From contig JAJECX010000013.1 of NCBI GenBank assembly GCA_022821805.1, forward strand, positions 26,541-90,540: a stretch of 64,000 nt of DNA, written 5' to 3'. This DNA is from Anaerolineae bacterium (GTDB taxonomy: Bacteria > Chloroflexota > Anaerolineae > Aggregatilineales > Phototrophicaceae). This document shows, piece after piece, positions 43,726-53,170 of the stretch (position 1 is the first letter of the stretch; every line of letters starts with the position of its first letter). The translations under genes were made by a program, and so were the position numbers. The notes beneath the pieces are model-generated. The model made no database searches and was not told the origin of the DNA. It saw nothing but the letters and a program-made list of their open reading frames with translations.

Positions 43726-45142
43726 CTCGCGCGCCCTTGTCAATCTGTCCATCTGCGAAGCGGCCTCCGCCCTGCGGCGTGGCGAAACCACATCGGTGGC
43801 GCTGACCCAGGCTACGCTCGAGCGCATCAGCGAAACGGAGCCGATGGTGCAGGCTTACGCCACGCTGACGGCGGATCTAGCGCTGAGAGCCGCTGAGCGA
43901 GCCGATCGGGATATCGCCGCCGGGCGCGATCGCGGTCCGCTGCACGGCATCCCGGTCGGCGTCAAAGACAATTGCTTTAGCAAAGGCATCTTGACCGAGG
44001 TGGGGTCGAAGGTATTGGAAGGCTTTGTGCCGGATTTTGATGCGACGGTCGTGCGGAAGCTGTACGAAGCCGGCGCTGTGCTGATCGGCAAGACGCGCTG
44101 CCATGAATGGTCCTGCGGCGGCAGCGATCCGCCGACGCGCAGTCCCTGGGATCCTGAGCGATTCCCGGGCGGCAGCAGCATCGGCTCCGGCGTGGCGCTT
44201 GCGGCGCGCTCGATCTACGGCGCGATCGGCACCGATACCGGCGGATCCGTGCGCATACCGGCGTCGCTCAACAATCTGGTCGGCATGAAGGCGACCTACG
44301 GACGGGTCAGCGCTTATGGCGTGCTGCCCTTGGCTTGGTCGCTCGATCATGTTGGTCCGATGACGCGTACGGTGCTAGGCAACGCGCAGATGCTGGGCGC
44401 GATCGCCGGGCATGATCCGAAAGACGCCAATTCCGCTCGGGTAGATGCGCCGGATTTTACGGCTGGCATTGATGGCGGTGTGCGCGGTACGCGTATCGGT
44501 ATTGATCGCGACTACTTTTTGTATCCCGGTGTCGTCGATAGCGTGCGCGCCATGACCGAAACTGTCATCAGCGAGCTGGCGGATATGGGAGCGGAAATCA
44601 TTGATGTCCGCCTCCCCGAATTGGCGCTGACCAGCGAAACGCTGAAGACCATCCGCATGGTGGAATCAGCCAGTTACCATCGGCATCAGATACGTGAAAA
44701 GGGTCATTTGTACAGCCCGGGCACAAGAGCCACACTGGAGATTGGTCAAGCGGTGCTGGCGACCGATTACGTCGCCGCGCTGCGGGCGCGGGAGCGTTTT
44801 CGCTCCGCCATGAAGGCACTGTTCAAGCGCGAGAATCTGGTCGCGCTGATTTCGCCGACGATTCCGGTGTCGGCGCCGCTGCTGGACGATGTGTGGAAGC
44901 CGCGCGCTGACATGGAAAATGGCGAGACGCCGACCGATGGATTTGTTCATCATGTCTATCCAGCCAACCTTAGCGGCCAGCCGGCAATCAGCGCGCCTGG
45001 CGGTTTTACGCCCGAGGGGCTGCCAATTGGATACCAACTGATGGGGCGGCCCTTTGATGAGGCGACATTGTATCGCATCGCCTACGCCTATGAGCAGGCG
45101 AACAACTGGCGCCAGCGTAAACCGGCGCATGTATACGATTGA
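43718..45142 (+). CDS. Amidase signature enzyme (AtzE/GatA-like)
   Basis: A 474-residue amidase-signature hydrolase. The Ser-cisSer-Lys triad is visible: Lys in HGIPVGVKDN (about residue 86), the cis-Ser in PGGSSIGSG (about 152), and the nucleophile in TDTGGSVRIPASL (about 175). The C-terminus has QPAISAPGGFTPEGLPIGYQLMG, typical of GatA/AtzE. It is cytosolic. With the AtzG-like subunit it probably hydrolyses a small amide or ureido acid delivered by the adjacent importer. True GatA is unlikely because GatB and a standard GatC are absent. Confidence 0.88.
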   Translation: MIDSRALVNLSICEAASALRRGETTSVALTQATLERISETEPMVQAYATLTADLALRAAERADRDIAAGRDRGPLHGIPVGVKDNCFSKGILTEVGSKVLEGFVPDFDATVVRKLYEAGAVLIGKTRCHEWSCGGSDPPTRSPWDPERFPGGSSIGSGVALAARSIYGAIGTDTGGSVRIPASLNNLVGMKATYGRVSAYGVLPLAWSLDHVGPMTRTVLGNAQMLGAIAGHDPKDANSARVDAPDFTAGIDGGVRGTRIGIDRDYFLYPGVVDSVRAMTETVISELADMGAEIIDVRLPELALTSETLKTIRMVESASYHRHQIREKGHLYSPGTRATLEIGQAVLATDYVAALRARERFRSAMKALFKRENLVALISPTIPVSAPLLDDVWKPRADMENGETPTDGFVHHVYPANLSGQPAISAPGGFTPEGLPIGYQLMGRPFDEATLYRIAYAYEQANNWRQRKPAHVYD

Positions 45143-46050
45143 AGCGGACGCGTACATTGACTGGATTGCCTATTCGCGCGCGCGATATCCAGCGGATCGT
45201 AGGTCAAATCGACCGGCGCTGGACCTTGCAGGGCATTGAACCGCTCAGCGGGCGTTCCTACGCATTGCAAGTTGGATCGCGCGGACAGCATGTAAAGCGC
45301 CTCGTACTGTTGACGCACAGCCAAGCCGACCGCAAGCGGAATCCGCAGATCGCGCGCGACGAATTCCACCTGTTGAAGACTCTGCAAGCGGCGGGATTGC
45401 CTGTGCCCGCTGCCCTCGCTCTATGCGAAACGCATGAGCCACCCTTCCTCATTACCGCTTTTATGCAGGGCGCGAGCCGGTTCGACGCGGAAGACATGCC
45501 GGCTTTTTGTCGGAAGCTCGCCGCCGAGTTAGGCGCTATTCACCGCGTCGACCTGCTTGAGCATGACCTTTCGTTTCTTCCCCAAGTCGGCGACTTGATC
45601 GCTTGTGGCGCGCCGCCGCTGAGCGCAACACAGGAGCGCATCCATGCGGCGATGAAATGTGCGCTGCCGAAGGTTGCCTTCAACGCGCCGGCGCTGCTGC
45701 ATGGCGACTTTTGGCTGGGCAATCTGCTTTGGAAGGCAGACCAGCTGGAAGCCATTATCGATTGGGAAGACGCGATGATCGGCGACCCCTTGGCCGATCT
45801 GGGCAAGAGCCGCCTGGAAATCCTCTGGGCGCTTGGCGGTGAAGCGATGGCGCTGTACAGCGAATTTTATCTGGCATTGAATCCAGCGCTGGATGCGTCG
45901 GCGCTGCCGTTTTGGGATCTTTGGGGCGCATGCCGCCTGCAGCACTACCCGAGCTTCGCATCGGACCTGAGCCGCGTTCCGAAGATGCGCGCGCAGTACG
46001 AAGCCTTCATCGACGATGCCATGCGCCGGTTAGACGCTGTCAATGAATGA
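45139..46050 (+). CDS. APH-fold small-molecule kinase
   Basis: A 303-residue aminoglycoside-phosphotransferase-fold kinase. The catalytic loop LLHGDFWLGNLLW (Brenner motif H-G-D-x4-N) lies near residue 190. The metal-binding IIDWEDAMIGDP follows about 20 residues later. The TTG start at 45139 overlaps the amidase stop (TTGA). Family members phosphorylate choline, ethanolamine, amino sugars or related alcohols. Placement after the amidase suggests trapping of a hydrolysis product. The 3' end overlaps the convergent menH gene by 21 bases. Confidence 0.8.
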   Translation: MKRTRTLTGLPIRARDIQRIVGQIDRRWTLQGIEPLSGRSYALQVGSRGQHVKRLVLLTHSQADRKRNPQIARDEFHLLKTLQAAGLPVPAALALCETHEPPFLITAFMQGASRFDAEDMPAFCRKLAAELGAIHRVDLLEHDLSFLPQVGDLIACGAPPLSATQERIHAAMKCALPKVAFNAPALLHGDFWLGNLLWKADQLEAIIDWEDAMIGDPLADLGKSRLEILWALGGEAMALYSEFYLALNPALDASALPFWDLWGACRLQHYPSFASDLSRVPKMRAQYEAFIDDAMRRLDAVNE

Positions 46051-46836
46051 GCGCAATTCTCGGCAGAAAGCGGCCGGATTCTCCAGATGGCTGTTGTGCC
46101 CGGCAGAAGGGATGGTCGACAGGCGGGAGTTGGGCATGGCGGCGCGCATGGCTTGGTTGATCTCCCGGAACTTGGCATCGCGCTCGCCAACGATCAGGCA
46201 GGATGGCAGTTCCAATCGGGGAAGCGCTCCCCAGAGATTCGGCTGCGCGCCGGCGCCCATCGCGCGCAGGCAGTTCGCCAAGCCCATGGGATTGTTCGCC
46301 AATCTTTGGTTTCGCTGCTGTCTTACTCGCTCGTCGGATTGCGACGCCCAAAGCGGCAGCCCCTCCCAGTAATCGACGAACCAAGAAATCCCGCGCGCTT
46401 CGATTCTATCGGCTAGATCATTGTCGCGCTGGCGACGTTGAGCGCGCGCCTGCTCATCAGCCAAGCCGGGCGACGCGCTTTCAAGGATGAGCGAATGAAT
46501 CAAAGCTGGATAGCGCAGCGTCAAGAAGAGCGCCAGCCGCCCGCCCATCGAATATCCAAGCAAATGGGGCTTCGCCAAGCCGAGCTGACCGAGCAAACTG
46601 ACGATGTCTGATGCTGCAGATTCCATGCGATAACTCGTGGCATCCCGCGGCGCATCGCTCGCGCCATGGCCGAGCAGGTCTAAGGCGACTAGCTGAAAGT
46701 CGTCTGCGAGTTCTTCGGCAAGAGCATCCCAGGTTGAAGCGGCGCCGCTGAAGCCATGCAGAAGCACGAGCAGTTCGCCGTTGCCGTGAACCTCAACGTT
46801 GTAGTGGTGTCCGCTAGGCGTCGCTCTGATGTGCAT
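46030..46836 (-). CDS. menH: MenH-type alpha/beta hydrolase (SHCHC synthase)
   Basis: A 268-residue alpha/beta hydrolase. The oxyanion/HGF motif is VLLHGFSGAASTW near residue 28, the nucleophile elbow GYSMGG near 96, and the catalytic His is in SAGHNSHLENP near 245. Sequence and position at the end of a menaquinone cluster fit 2-succinyl-6-hydroxy-2,4-cyclohexadiene-1-carboxylate synthase. ATG 46836 gives the usual length and overlaps menE by 23 bases. A longer frame upstream is basic and non-homologous. Confidence 0.82.
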   Translation of the reverse strand: MHIRATPSGHHYNVEVHGNGELLVLLHGFSGAASTWDALAEELADDFQLVALDLLGHGASDAPRDATSYRMESAASDIVSLLGQLGLAKPHLLGYSMGGRLALFLTLRYPALIHSLILESASPGLADEQARAQRRQRDNDLADRIEARGISWFVDYWEGLPLWASQSDERVRQQRNQRLANNPMGLANCLRAMGAGAQPNLWGALPRLELPSCLIVGERDAKFREINQAMRAAMPNSRLSTIPSAGHNSHLENPAAFCRELRSFIDSV

Positions 46837-48292
46837 CGGGGAAAGCTTTCCGCGCTTCTCGCCGCTGCGCCTTGCCGGAAGCTGTGCGTGGCAGCGCATC
46901 GACGAAGGCGATTTGGCGTGGAATTTTATAGGGCGCCAAGTGTTCGCGCGCGAAAGCGATGAGCTCCGTTGGGGATGCCGACTTTCCCTCATGGCGCTCG
47001 ATCACAGCGGCAACGCGCTGGCCCCATTTCGGGTCAGGCTGGCCGAAAACCACGAGCGCGGAAACGGCGGGATGTTTCCGCAGCGCCGCTTCCACTTCGG
47101 CGGGATAGATGTTCTCGCCGCCGCTGACGATGAGGTCCTCGCGCCGCTGAAGGATGAACAGGTCGCCATCTTCATCCATATAGCCGATATCGCCCGTATG
47201 CAGCCAGCCATCGCGCAGCGCCATCGCCGTGGCGTTTGGGTCGTTATAGTAGCCGCGCATGACGGCGCCGCCAGATACGAGCACTTCGCCCGGGACATTT
47301 GGCGCGGCGTCTTCCCCCGCATCATCGAGAATTCGCGCTTGCGTGCCCGTGAGCGGTTTGCCGACCGTGCCCGGTTTGCGGTAGACCAGCTCGGGCATGG
47401 CGGTGGCAACTTGTGAGGCTGTTTCGGTGAGACCGTAGCTGGTTGCGATCGGGAGTTTTTCGGCGATGCAGCGCTCCAATAGCTCCGGCGCTGGCGCTTC
47501 GCCACCCAGCAAGATCAGGCGAAGATGTGGATTCCAGGGACGCGTCTTGGCATCCAGCAAGCGCTGCAGCATGGTCGGCACGAGGGAGACTAGCGTGATC
47601 GGATGATCCGATAGCTTCCGATTTACGGCGTCGACATCGAAGGGCGCCGCCGGCATCAAATCAAGAGCAGTGCTGTAGATCAGCGATCGCAGGACGATGC
47701 TCAAGCCGCCCAGGTGATAAAGAGGCAAGACACATAACCAGCGCTCGCTGGCCAATCTGCCCAAGGTCTTGCCAGACGCAATCGCGCTGCGGTAAATGTT
47801 TCCAAAGCTTAGCATGGTCGCTTTCGGGCGACCGCTCGTGCCCGATGTATGCACGATGGCGAAATCGTCAGCAAAGCCCAGCGAGCCGTAGTCGTCATAT
47901 TCTGAGGGCGCCTCATAGAAGACCTGCTCACGCAGCGCGAGCAGGTCAAAGCCTAACGCATCTGCCTGCGCGGCGGTGGTCGCATCACAGACAAGCAGCC
48001 GGCAATCGGTGTTTTCAAGCTGCCAGCGAAGCTCGGAGGCGGTCAGGCGCGTATTCAGCAGCACCGCGATGAGTTGCATCCGCATCAACGCCAGGAGTGT
48101 GGCAACGAAGGGCATACCGTTTGACATTAGAATGCCGACCTTGTCGCCGGGGCTCAGCGATGTAGAGCGCTGAATCATAGCGCAGCCGGCAGACGCTAGT
48201 CGATTCATGCGGCCGAAGCTTATCTCTGCGCCGTCAATAGCGATGAAGAGATTATTGGGTTCTGGGTCAATGCGATGTCTCAATCGGCCCAA
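46814..48292 (-). CDS. menE: o-Succinylbenzoate-CoA ligase (MenE)
   Basis: A 492-residue acyl-adenylating enzyme. The ATP loop is VHTSGTSGRPKATMLS near residue 150, ATSYGLTETASQVA near 285, the adenylation motif WLHTGDIGYMDEDGD near 370, and the C-terminal Lys lies in PRTASGKAQRREA. Sequence and gene order (menB then menE) support o-succinylbenzoate activation to its CoA ester, the substrate of MenB. It starts 31 bases after menB. Confidence 0.88.
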   Translation of the reverse strand: MGRLRHRIDPEPNNLFIAIDGAEISFGRMNRLASAGCAMIQRSTSLSPGDKVGILMSNGMPFVATLLALMRMQLIAVLLNTRLTASELRWQLENTDCRLLVCDATTAAQADALGFDLLALREQVFYEAPSEYDDYGSLGFADDFAIVHTSGTSGRPKATMLSFGNIYRSAIASGKTLGRLASERWLCVLPLYHLGGLSIVLRSLIYSTALDLMPAAPFDVDAVNRKLSDHPITLVSLVPTMLQRLLDAKTRPWNPHLRLILLGGEAPAPELLERCIAEKLPIATSYGLTETASQVATAMPELVYRKPGTVGKPLTGTQARILDDAGEDAAPNVPGEVLVSGGAVMRGYYNDPNATAMALRDGWLHTGDIGYMDEDGDLFILQRREDLIVSGGENIYPAEVEAALRKHPAVSALVVFGQPDPKWGQRVAAVIERHEGKSASPTELIAFAREHLAPYKIPRQIAFVDALPRTASGKAQRREARKAFPDAHQSDA

Positions 48293-48322
48293 GGCAGATT
48301 TTCTCCTGCTCTGCTGACGCGC

Positions 48323-49210
48323 CTAAGCCCGGCGCGGGAACTTGCTGAAGTCGGGTTTGCGCCCTTCGAGGAAGGCGTTTTTGCCTTCGCTGCCCTCTTC
48401 TGTCATATAAAAGAGCATGGTGGCGTCGCCCGCCATGACCTGCACGCCGGTTTGCCCATCCAGTTCGGCGTTCAAGCCGGCTTTGATGAAGCGCAGCGCG
48501 ATCGGGCTCTTGCTCAGGATCTCACGCGACCATTGCAAGGCTTCCTGCTCCAGCTGAGCGAGCGGCACGACCGTATTGACCATGCCCATTTCCTCGGCTT
48601 CGGCGGCGCTGTATTGGCGGCAGAGGAACCAGATCTCGCGGGCTTTCTTCTGCCCGATATGCGCCGCCAAAAATGACGAGCCGAATCCAGCGTCAAAGCT
48701 GCCCACGATGGGTCCAGTCTGCCCATAAATGGCGTTGTCGCTGGAGATGGTCAGATCACAGCAGACATGCAATACATGGCCGCCGCCAATGGCGAAGCCG
48801 GGCACAACCGCGATCACGGGCTTGGGGATGTTGCGGATATAGCGCTGCAATTGCAGCACATTAAGGCGCGGGACGCCATCGTCGCCGACGTAGCCGGAAT
48901 GGCCGCGCACTCGCTGATCGCCGCCGGCGCAGAAGGACCAGACGCCGTCTTTGCTGCTGGGACCGTTGGCGGTGATCCACAAGACGCCGACCTCGCCATC
49001 GTGCCAGGCATGCAGAACGGCTTCGGTCATTTCATCGATGGTCTTGGGACGAAAGGCATTGCGGATATCGGGCCGGTCAAAAGCGATCCGCGCGATGCCG
49101 TCGGCTTTATGATAGGTGATGTCGTCGTAGGCTGTCACCTCTTGCCAGTCGGCCAGTCGCATCAAATCTCGCGTGGCAATCTGCGCCTGCTCTTCTTTGC
49201 TCGTCACCAT
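48323..49210 (-). CDS. menB: 1,4-Dihydroxy-2-naphthoyl-CoA synthase (MenB)
   Basis: A 295-residue crotonase-fold enzyme. [11 protein letters not shown] and [18 protein letters not shown] form the CoA-binding and oxyanion parts typical of MenB, followed by [17 protein letters not shown]. The C-terminus ends [13 protein letters not shown]. It closes the naphthoate ring from o-succinylbenzoyl-CoA. The length is about 20 residues more than E. coli MenB, from an N-terminal extension seen in other phyla. It lies between menD and menE in the same direction. Confidence 0.93.
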   Translation of the reverse strand: MVTSKEEQAQIATRDLMRLADWQEVTAYDDITYHKADGIARIAFDRPDIRNAFRPKTIDEMTEAVLHAWHDGEVGVLWITANGPSSKDGVWSFCAGGDQRVRGHSGYVGDDGVPRLNVLQLQRYIRNIPKPVIAVVPGFAIGGGHVLHVCCDLTISSDNAIYGQTGPIVGSFDAGFGSSFLAAHIGQKKAREIWFLCRQYSAAEAEEMGMVNTVVPLAQLEQEALQWSREILSKSPIALRFIKAGLNAELDGQTGVQVMAGDATMLFYMTEEGSEGKNAFLEGRKPDFSKFPRRA

Positions 49211-49246
49211 TTTTTGTTCTCCTCCTGCCTTGCACTGGATTTGTGG

Positions 49247-50986
49247 TTAAATCGCTGCATTCAGTCTCTCGCGCACTGCCGCCATCATCTCGTTCCGGCG
49301 CCGCAGGTCGGCTTGGGCATTGGCGCGCACTTCGATCAGTGTTGATTCAGATCCGCCGACCGATTCGCGGAAAGCGGCGCGGAAGGCGGCGCGGTCGTCA
49401 GCGCGAATGTATTTCAAGCCGTAGAGCGCTGCCGCGTACCTGAAATCCAAGCCATGCGCGGTGATGAAGAATTCGCTGAAATGCGGCTCGAATTCGCGTA
49501 CGGGCAAGCGGTGGAAGATGCCGCCGCCTTCGTTGTTGAGCAGCACAATTGTCGCGGGAATGCCGCAGCGCCTTATGGCGAGCAAACCGTTGAGATCATG
49601 ATAGAGCGTAATATCGCCCAGTACAGCAACCAATGGCTTTTCGCGCCGCGCCGCGCCGATGCCGAGCGCGGTCGAAACGTTGCCATCAATGCCGGACGCG
49701 CCACGATTCGCGTAAGCAAAGATGGGTTTCTCGCGCGGCGGGCCAAACTGGTCGAGATGGCGAATCGGCAGGCTGTTGCCGACGAAGAGCGCGCTTTCCG
49801 CCGGCATCAGATCCGCTACATCGTGAAGCACAGCGCCATCGAAGTATTCGCCGGCATTGATTTGATCCACTATGACATGTCGGGCAATGCGATCTGCTGC
49901 TTGCCATTTCTCGGACCACCTATCCCGCGGCGAACTGCTGCTCCAGCCATCCCATTCGTCAACCGAGACATAAGCGGGATTCACCGTCAGATGATGGGTT
50001 ACGCTGTGGCTGTCGTCAGCCCACTCGCCTGCCCTGCTGCAGTAGATGTGATAGCGCAGATGATTCCCTTGTATGAAGTCCTGCATATTCTTGGCAAGCG
50101 GCGGCGAACCGAAACGGATCAGGACCTCCGCCTGCGAAAACAGGTCCGCATGGGATTCGATTATGCTCTCGTAAGCGCAGATGGCTTTACCGCGTCGCAT
50201 ATTGGAAGTGAACTCGGCGAGGATCGGAAAACCGCTTACTGCGGACAAGCGTTCCGCCCAGGGCGTGAGCGCCTTGCGCTCTGCTTCGCTGCGGCAGCTA
50301 CCATGCCCGAAGTAGATGATGCCCGGCCGCGCCAGCGCCTCATCGGTCAACAGCGCTGAAAGTCCGCTTTCGCCTTTGACGCGCTCATCCAGGAATTTCG
50401 TCGTGGCTGGTTTTTCGATTGCCATAACCTCAGCATCGTCCGCGCCCGGCTCGAATGGTTTGCGGAAGGGCAAATTGATGTGAACGACGCCGCGCTTTCT
50501 CTTGCAGCTGTTGAAGGCGCGCGCCGCCAGCGTCGAGAGGTGGCGCAATGCGACCGCTGGCGGATCAGCCGCCGGTAGCGGAGCATCGACAAAGAAATCA
50601 ACGTAATCGCCATAGAGCTTGATCTGGTCGATGGTCTGATTGGCGCCGCTTTGCCGCAATTCATGTGGTCGGTCGGCGGTGAGCGCGAGCAAGGGTATCC
50701 GCGACTGATGCGCCTCGATAATTGCGGGAAAGAAATTTGCCGCCGCAGATCCCGATGTGCAGACAAGCGCGGCCGGTTCGTTTGATCCAAATGCCAAGCC
50801 CAGGGCAAAGAAGGCGGCGCAGCGTTCATCCAAATGCGAGTAGAGATCAATCTCATTTCGATGCCGCGCCAGCGCCAGGACAAGCGCAGTATGCCGTGAG
50901 CCCGGCGCAAGGCAAACACGCCGCAACCCGGAAGCGATCAGGGCATCAATCAATGTATTGGCGTAGCGCGTGTTGGGATTGGACAT
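49247..50986 (-). CDS. menD: SEPHCHC synthase (MenD), thiamine diphosphate enzyme
   Basis: A 579-residue ThDP enzyme. The N-terminus (NTLIDALIASGLRRVCLAPGSRHTALVLAL) is typical of MenD. TADRPHELRQSGANQTIDQIKLYG is diagnostic of the family. The cofactor segment GDITLYHDLNGL is a GD..DLN motif near residue 440. It joins isochorismate and 2-oxoglutarate. ATG 50986 matches family N-termini; ATG 51001 or GTG 51007 would add a few residues, and none has a good ribosome site. A 174-base gap separates it from menF. Confidence 0.92.
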   Translation of the reverse strand: MSNPNTRYANTLIDALIASGLRRVCLAPGSRHTALVLALARHRNEIDLYSHLDERCAAFFALGLAFGSNEPAALVCTSGSAAANFFPAIIEAHQSRIPLLALTADRPHELRQSGANQTIDQIKLYGDYVDFFVDAPLPAADPPAVALRHLSTLAARAFNSCKRKRGVVHINLPFRKPFEPGADDAEVMAIEKPATTKFLDERVKGESGLSALLTDEALARPGIIYFGHGSCRSEAERKALTPWAERLSAVSGFPILAEFTSNMRRGKAICAYESIIESHADLFSQAEVLIRFGSPPLAKNMQDFIQGNHLRYHIYCSRAGEWADDSHSVTHHLTVNPAYVSVDEWDGWSSSSPRDRWSEKWQAADRIARHVIVDQINAGEYFDGAVLHDVADLMPAESALFVGNSLPIRHLDQFGPPREKPIFAYANRGASGIDGNVSTALGIGAARREKPLVAVLGDITLYHDLNGLLAIRRCGIPATIVLLNNEGGGIFHRLPVREFEPHFSEFFITAHGLDFRYAAALYGLKYIRADDRAAFRAAFRESVGGSESTLIEVRANAQADLRRRNEMMAAVRERLNAAI

Positions 50987-51160
50987 AGTCTTTTGCCACA
51001 TGGACACAGAAGCAGAGCCAAGTTTGTCATGCTAAACGAGACAGGAAAACTGCAGCAAGTGTGGGCGAGCAACGCTTGCCTCTACACGCATTCGATGATT
51101 ATGGTGATTTTTTTCGCGGGGCAATTTTCAATTACCTGCTTTCGTTTATTTGTGGTTGAT

Positions 51161-52540
51161 TTATTGTTGTAGAACCCCGTGCGCATCCAGCATTGGGCGG
51201 AATTTGAGCTCGGTTTCCTCCCATTCGCGTTGCGGAACGCTGTCCGCTACGATGCCGGCGCCAGCGTAGACCCAGGCGCGGGATTCCTGCGCGACCGCTG
51301 ATCGAATGGCGACGGCGAATTGGCCATCACAGTTCGAATCGATCCAGCCGACCGGCGCGCCGTACCAGCCGCGCGGGATTGGTTCCAGGTCACGAATCAG
51401 GCGCAGCGCGTCTGGGCGCGGGTCGCCGCCCAAGGCGGGAGTAGGATGCAGCGTCTCTATCAGCGGCAATATGCCGCATGGCTGCGCTAACGTAGCGTGA
51501 ATCGGCGTATTGATGTGCTGAATATTGCTGAGCTTCAGCAAGCGCGGCAGTTGGACCTCGAGCGATTCGGTCATCGGTGACAGACGTTGACACATCTTTT
51601 CGACAACGATGTCATGTTCATGGCGCTCTTTGACGCTGCCGAGCAAGCCATCGCCAAAACGACTGTCGGCTTCGTCGTTTTCCGCGCGCGCGGCGCTGCC
51701 CGCCAATGCCATGGTTTCCAGTCGCCTGCCCTGCACCGAAGCGAGCAGTTCCGGCGAGGCGCCATAGAATGCGTAACGCGGTCGGGGCTCAAAGAGGAAT
51801 CGGTAACAGTTGCCGTATTGCGCCGCCAAAAGACGCAGAATCGGCAGCGGCTTGACATGCTCGCGGAAGCGCAGTTCCGCCGCCCGCGCCAGCACAACCT
51901 TTCGCAGCGCGCCAGCGCGAATGCGCGCGGTAGCTTCATTGATCATCCCTTCCCAGCTAGCATAGCGCATCGGGTAGTCAATGCTAAGCGGCACGTTGCG
52001 CTCGCCTGCGCCAATCGACGGAGCGCCAGCTTTCAGTTGCGCGATCTTCTGCTCCAACGCGGCTCGCAAATCAGGAATTACAGTCGCGGGGGATTCGTTA
52101 TGTGGAATCTGCGTATTGATCGTCAAGCAGGTGGCGCCGCCATTGCGCAAAAGCTGATAATGCGGCAGCGCGAAGAAGGCCGGTGTATAGATTGACCAGG
52201 TGTTATCCAGCATGAAGTCGTGCCTGAAGGAGAACCCGCCGAACAAGCGCGGAGAGGTCAGCGGATTGTCTTCCTCATCCACGTAAGCGCCATCAAACAG
52301 CTTGCGCGCAGAAGCCAGGATCTTGGCGAAGCGATCTGGCCCCCATGCCATTAGCTCGACAGCGGCGCCGGCGCCAGCGAAGGCAATTTGCTCGTCGCAA
52401 TTCTCCCAATAGACACGAGCTTGCCCCTCGGCGGCCGCGAGAAATCGATCGAAATCTATGCCATCGCAGGGAAGGCTGCAGCTGAGCAAGCGGTCGTATC
52501 GCAGACTAGCTGGCCTATCGTGGAGTGACGTTGATTCCAT
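51161..52540 (-). CDS. menF: Isochorismate synthase (MenF)
   Basis: A 459-residue chorismate-utilising enzyme. The C-terminal catalytic domain contains FLFEPRPRYAFYGASPELL, KERHEHDIVVEKM, HPTPALGGDP and YAGAGIVADSVPQREWEET, the conserved chorismate-binding set. It converts chorismate to isochorismate, the first menaquinone step. Entry to siderophore or salicylate synthesis is disfavoured by the adjacent menD/B/E/H genes. It begins 3 bases after the TetR stop, so the regulator is part of the same transcript. Confidence 0.9.
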   Translation of the reverse strand: MESTSLHDRPASLRYDRLLSCSLPCDGIDFDRFLAAAEGQARVYWENCDEQIAFAGAGAAVELMAWGPDRFAKILASARKLFDGAYVDEEDNPLTSPRLFGGFSFRHDFMLDNTWSIYTPAFFALPHYQLLRNGGATCLTINTQIPHNESPATVIPDLRAALEQKIAQLKAGAPSIGAGERNVPLSIDYPMRYASWEGMINEATARIRAGALRKVVLARAAELRFREHVKPLPILRLLAAQYGNCYRFLFEPRPRYAFYGASPELLASVQGRRLETMALAGSAARAENDEADSRFGDGLLGSVKERHEHDIVVEKMCQRLSPMTESLEVQLPRLLKLSNIQHINTPIHATLAQPCGILPLIETLHPTPALGGDPRPDALRLIRDLEPIPRGWYGAPVGWIDSNCDGQFAVAIRSAVAQESRAWVYAGAGIVADSVPQREWEETELKFRPMLDAHGVLQQ

Positions 52541-52543
52541 GCC

Positions 52544-53137
52544 TCAATCCTGATAGCCGACGCTTTTCAAGAGCAATGGCAGCAGCGCTTCCATGATCTC
52601 GTCTTGGCTCGGTTCGCCGGTGTAGACCCACTGAATCACGATGCTGTAAATGGCGCCCATCCAGGCATGCGCGACGATATGCGTGTTGACCGGCGCGATT
52701 GAGCCGTCAGCGACCGCTTCATCCAAATAAGTCTTGATCAATAGCGCGAAACGGTCGGTGACTTCCATACGCTTGCGCTCGAAGACCGTGCCCAAGCCGA
52801 CGGCTTGCACGAGCAGCAGCTTCGCCGGCCGCCGATATTTGCCAAAAGTTTCCATCACCGCCTGCAGCGCCGCTTGTACACGGTCGATGCCCGGCGCGGC
52901 GTCATCAATTGCTTCGCGGGCGCGGCGCTCTATGACATCGGCGAATTGATCGACCAGTGCGATGAAGAGCCTTTCCTTATTGGGGAAATGAAAATAGATT
53001 GAGCCTTTGCTGATGCTCGCCTCAGCGACGATCTCATCCAGCTTGGTATCGTGAAATCCCTTAGCGCTAAAGATGTTCATTGCGGAGTCGAGGATGCGCT
53101 CGCGGGTCGAGCGGAAATCCATTCCTGGATCGCTCAT
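52544..53137 (-). CDS. TetR-family regulator heading the menaquinone cluster
   Basis: A 197-residue TetR protein. The N-terminal helix-turn-helix is RERILDSAMNIFSAKGFHDTKLDEI, then ASISKGSIYFHFPNKERLF, classic for the family. The C-terminal ligand domain contains YRRPAKLLLVQAVGLG. ATG 53137 is selected because a -10 box (53171-53176) and a long operator-like inverted repeat (53147-53168) lie immediately upstream. The longer frame to 53266 would run through both. It is three bases ahead of menF, implying it may adjust quinone synthesis to a small-molecule signal. Confidence 0.9.
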   Translation of the reverse strand: MSDPGMDFRSTRERILDSAMNIFSAKGFHDTKLDEIVAEASISKGSIYFHFPNKERLFIALVDQFADVIERRAREAIDDAAPGIDRVQAALQAVMETFGKYRRPAKLLLVQAVGLGTVFERKRMEVTDRFALLIKTYLDEAVADGSIAPVNTHIVAHAWMGAIYSIVIQWVYTGEPSQDEIMEALLPLLLKSVGYQD

Positions 53138-53146
53138 GATATCGTC

Positions 53147-53168
53147 CAGTACTGACTGGTCAGTACTG
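53147..53168. promoter_or_regulatory. TetR-type operator: 10-bp inverted repeat with 2-bp spacer
   Basis: The arms CAGTACTGAC and GTCAGTACTG are perfectly complementary around a TG spacer. The site starts 9 bases upstream of the TetR start codon and covers the expected transcription start. TetR proteins usually bind such repeats and repress themselves. Confidence 0.78.
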
Positions 53169-53170
53169 AC

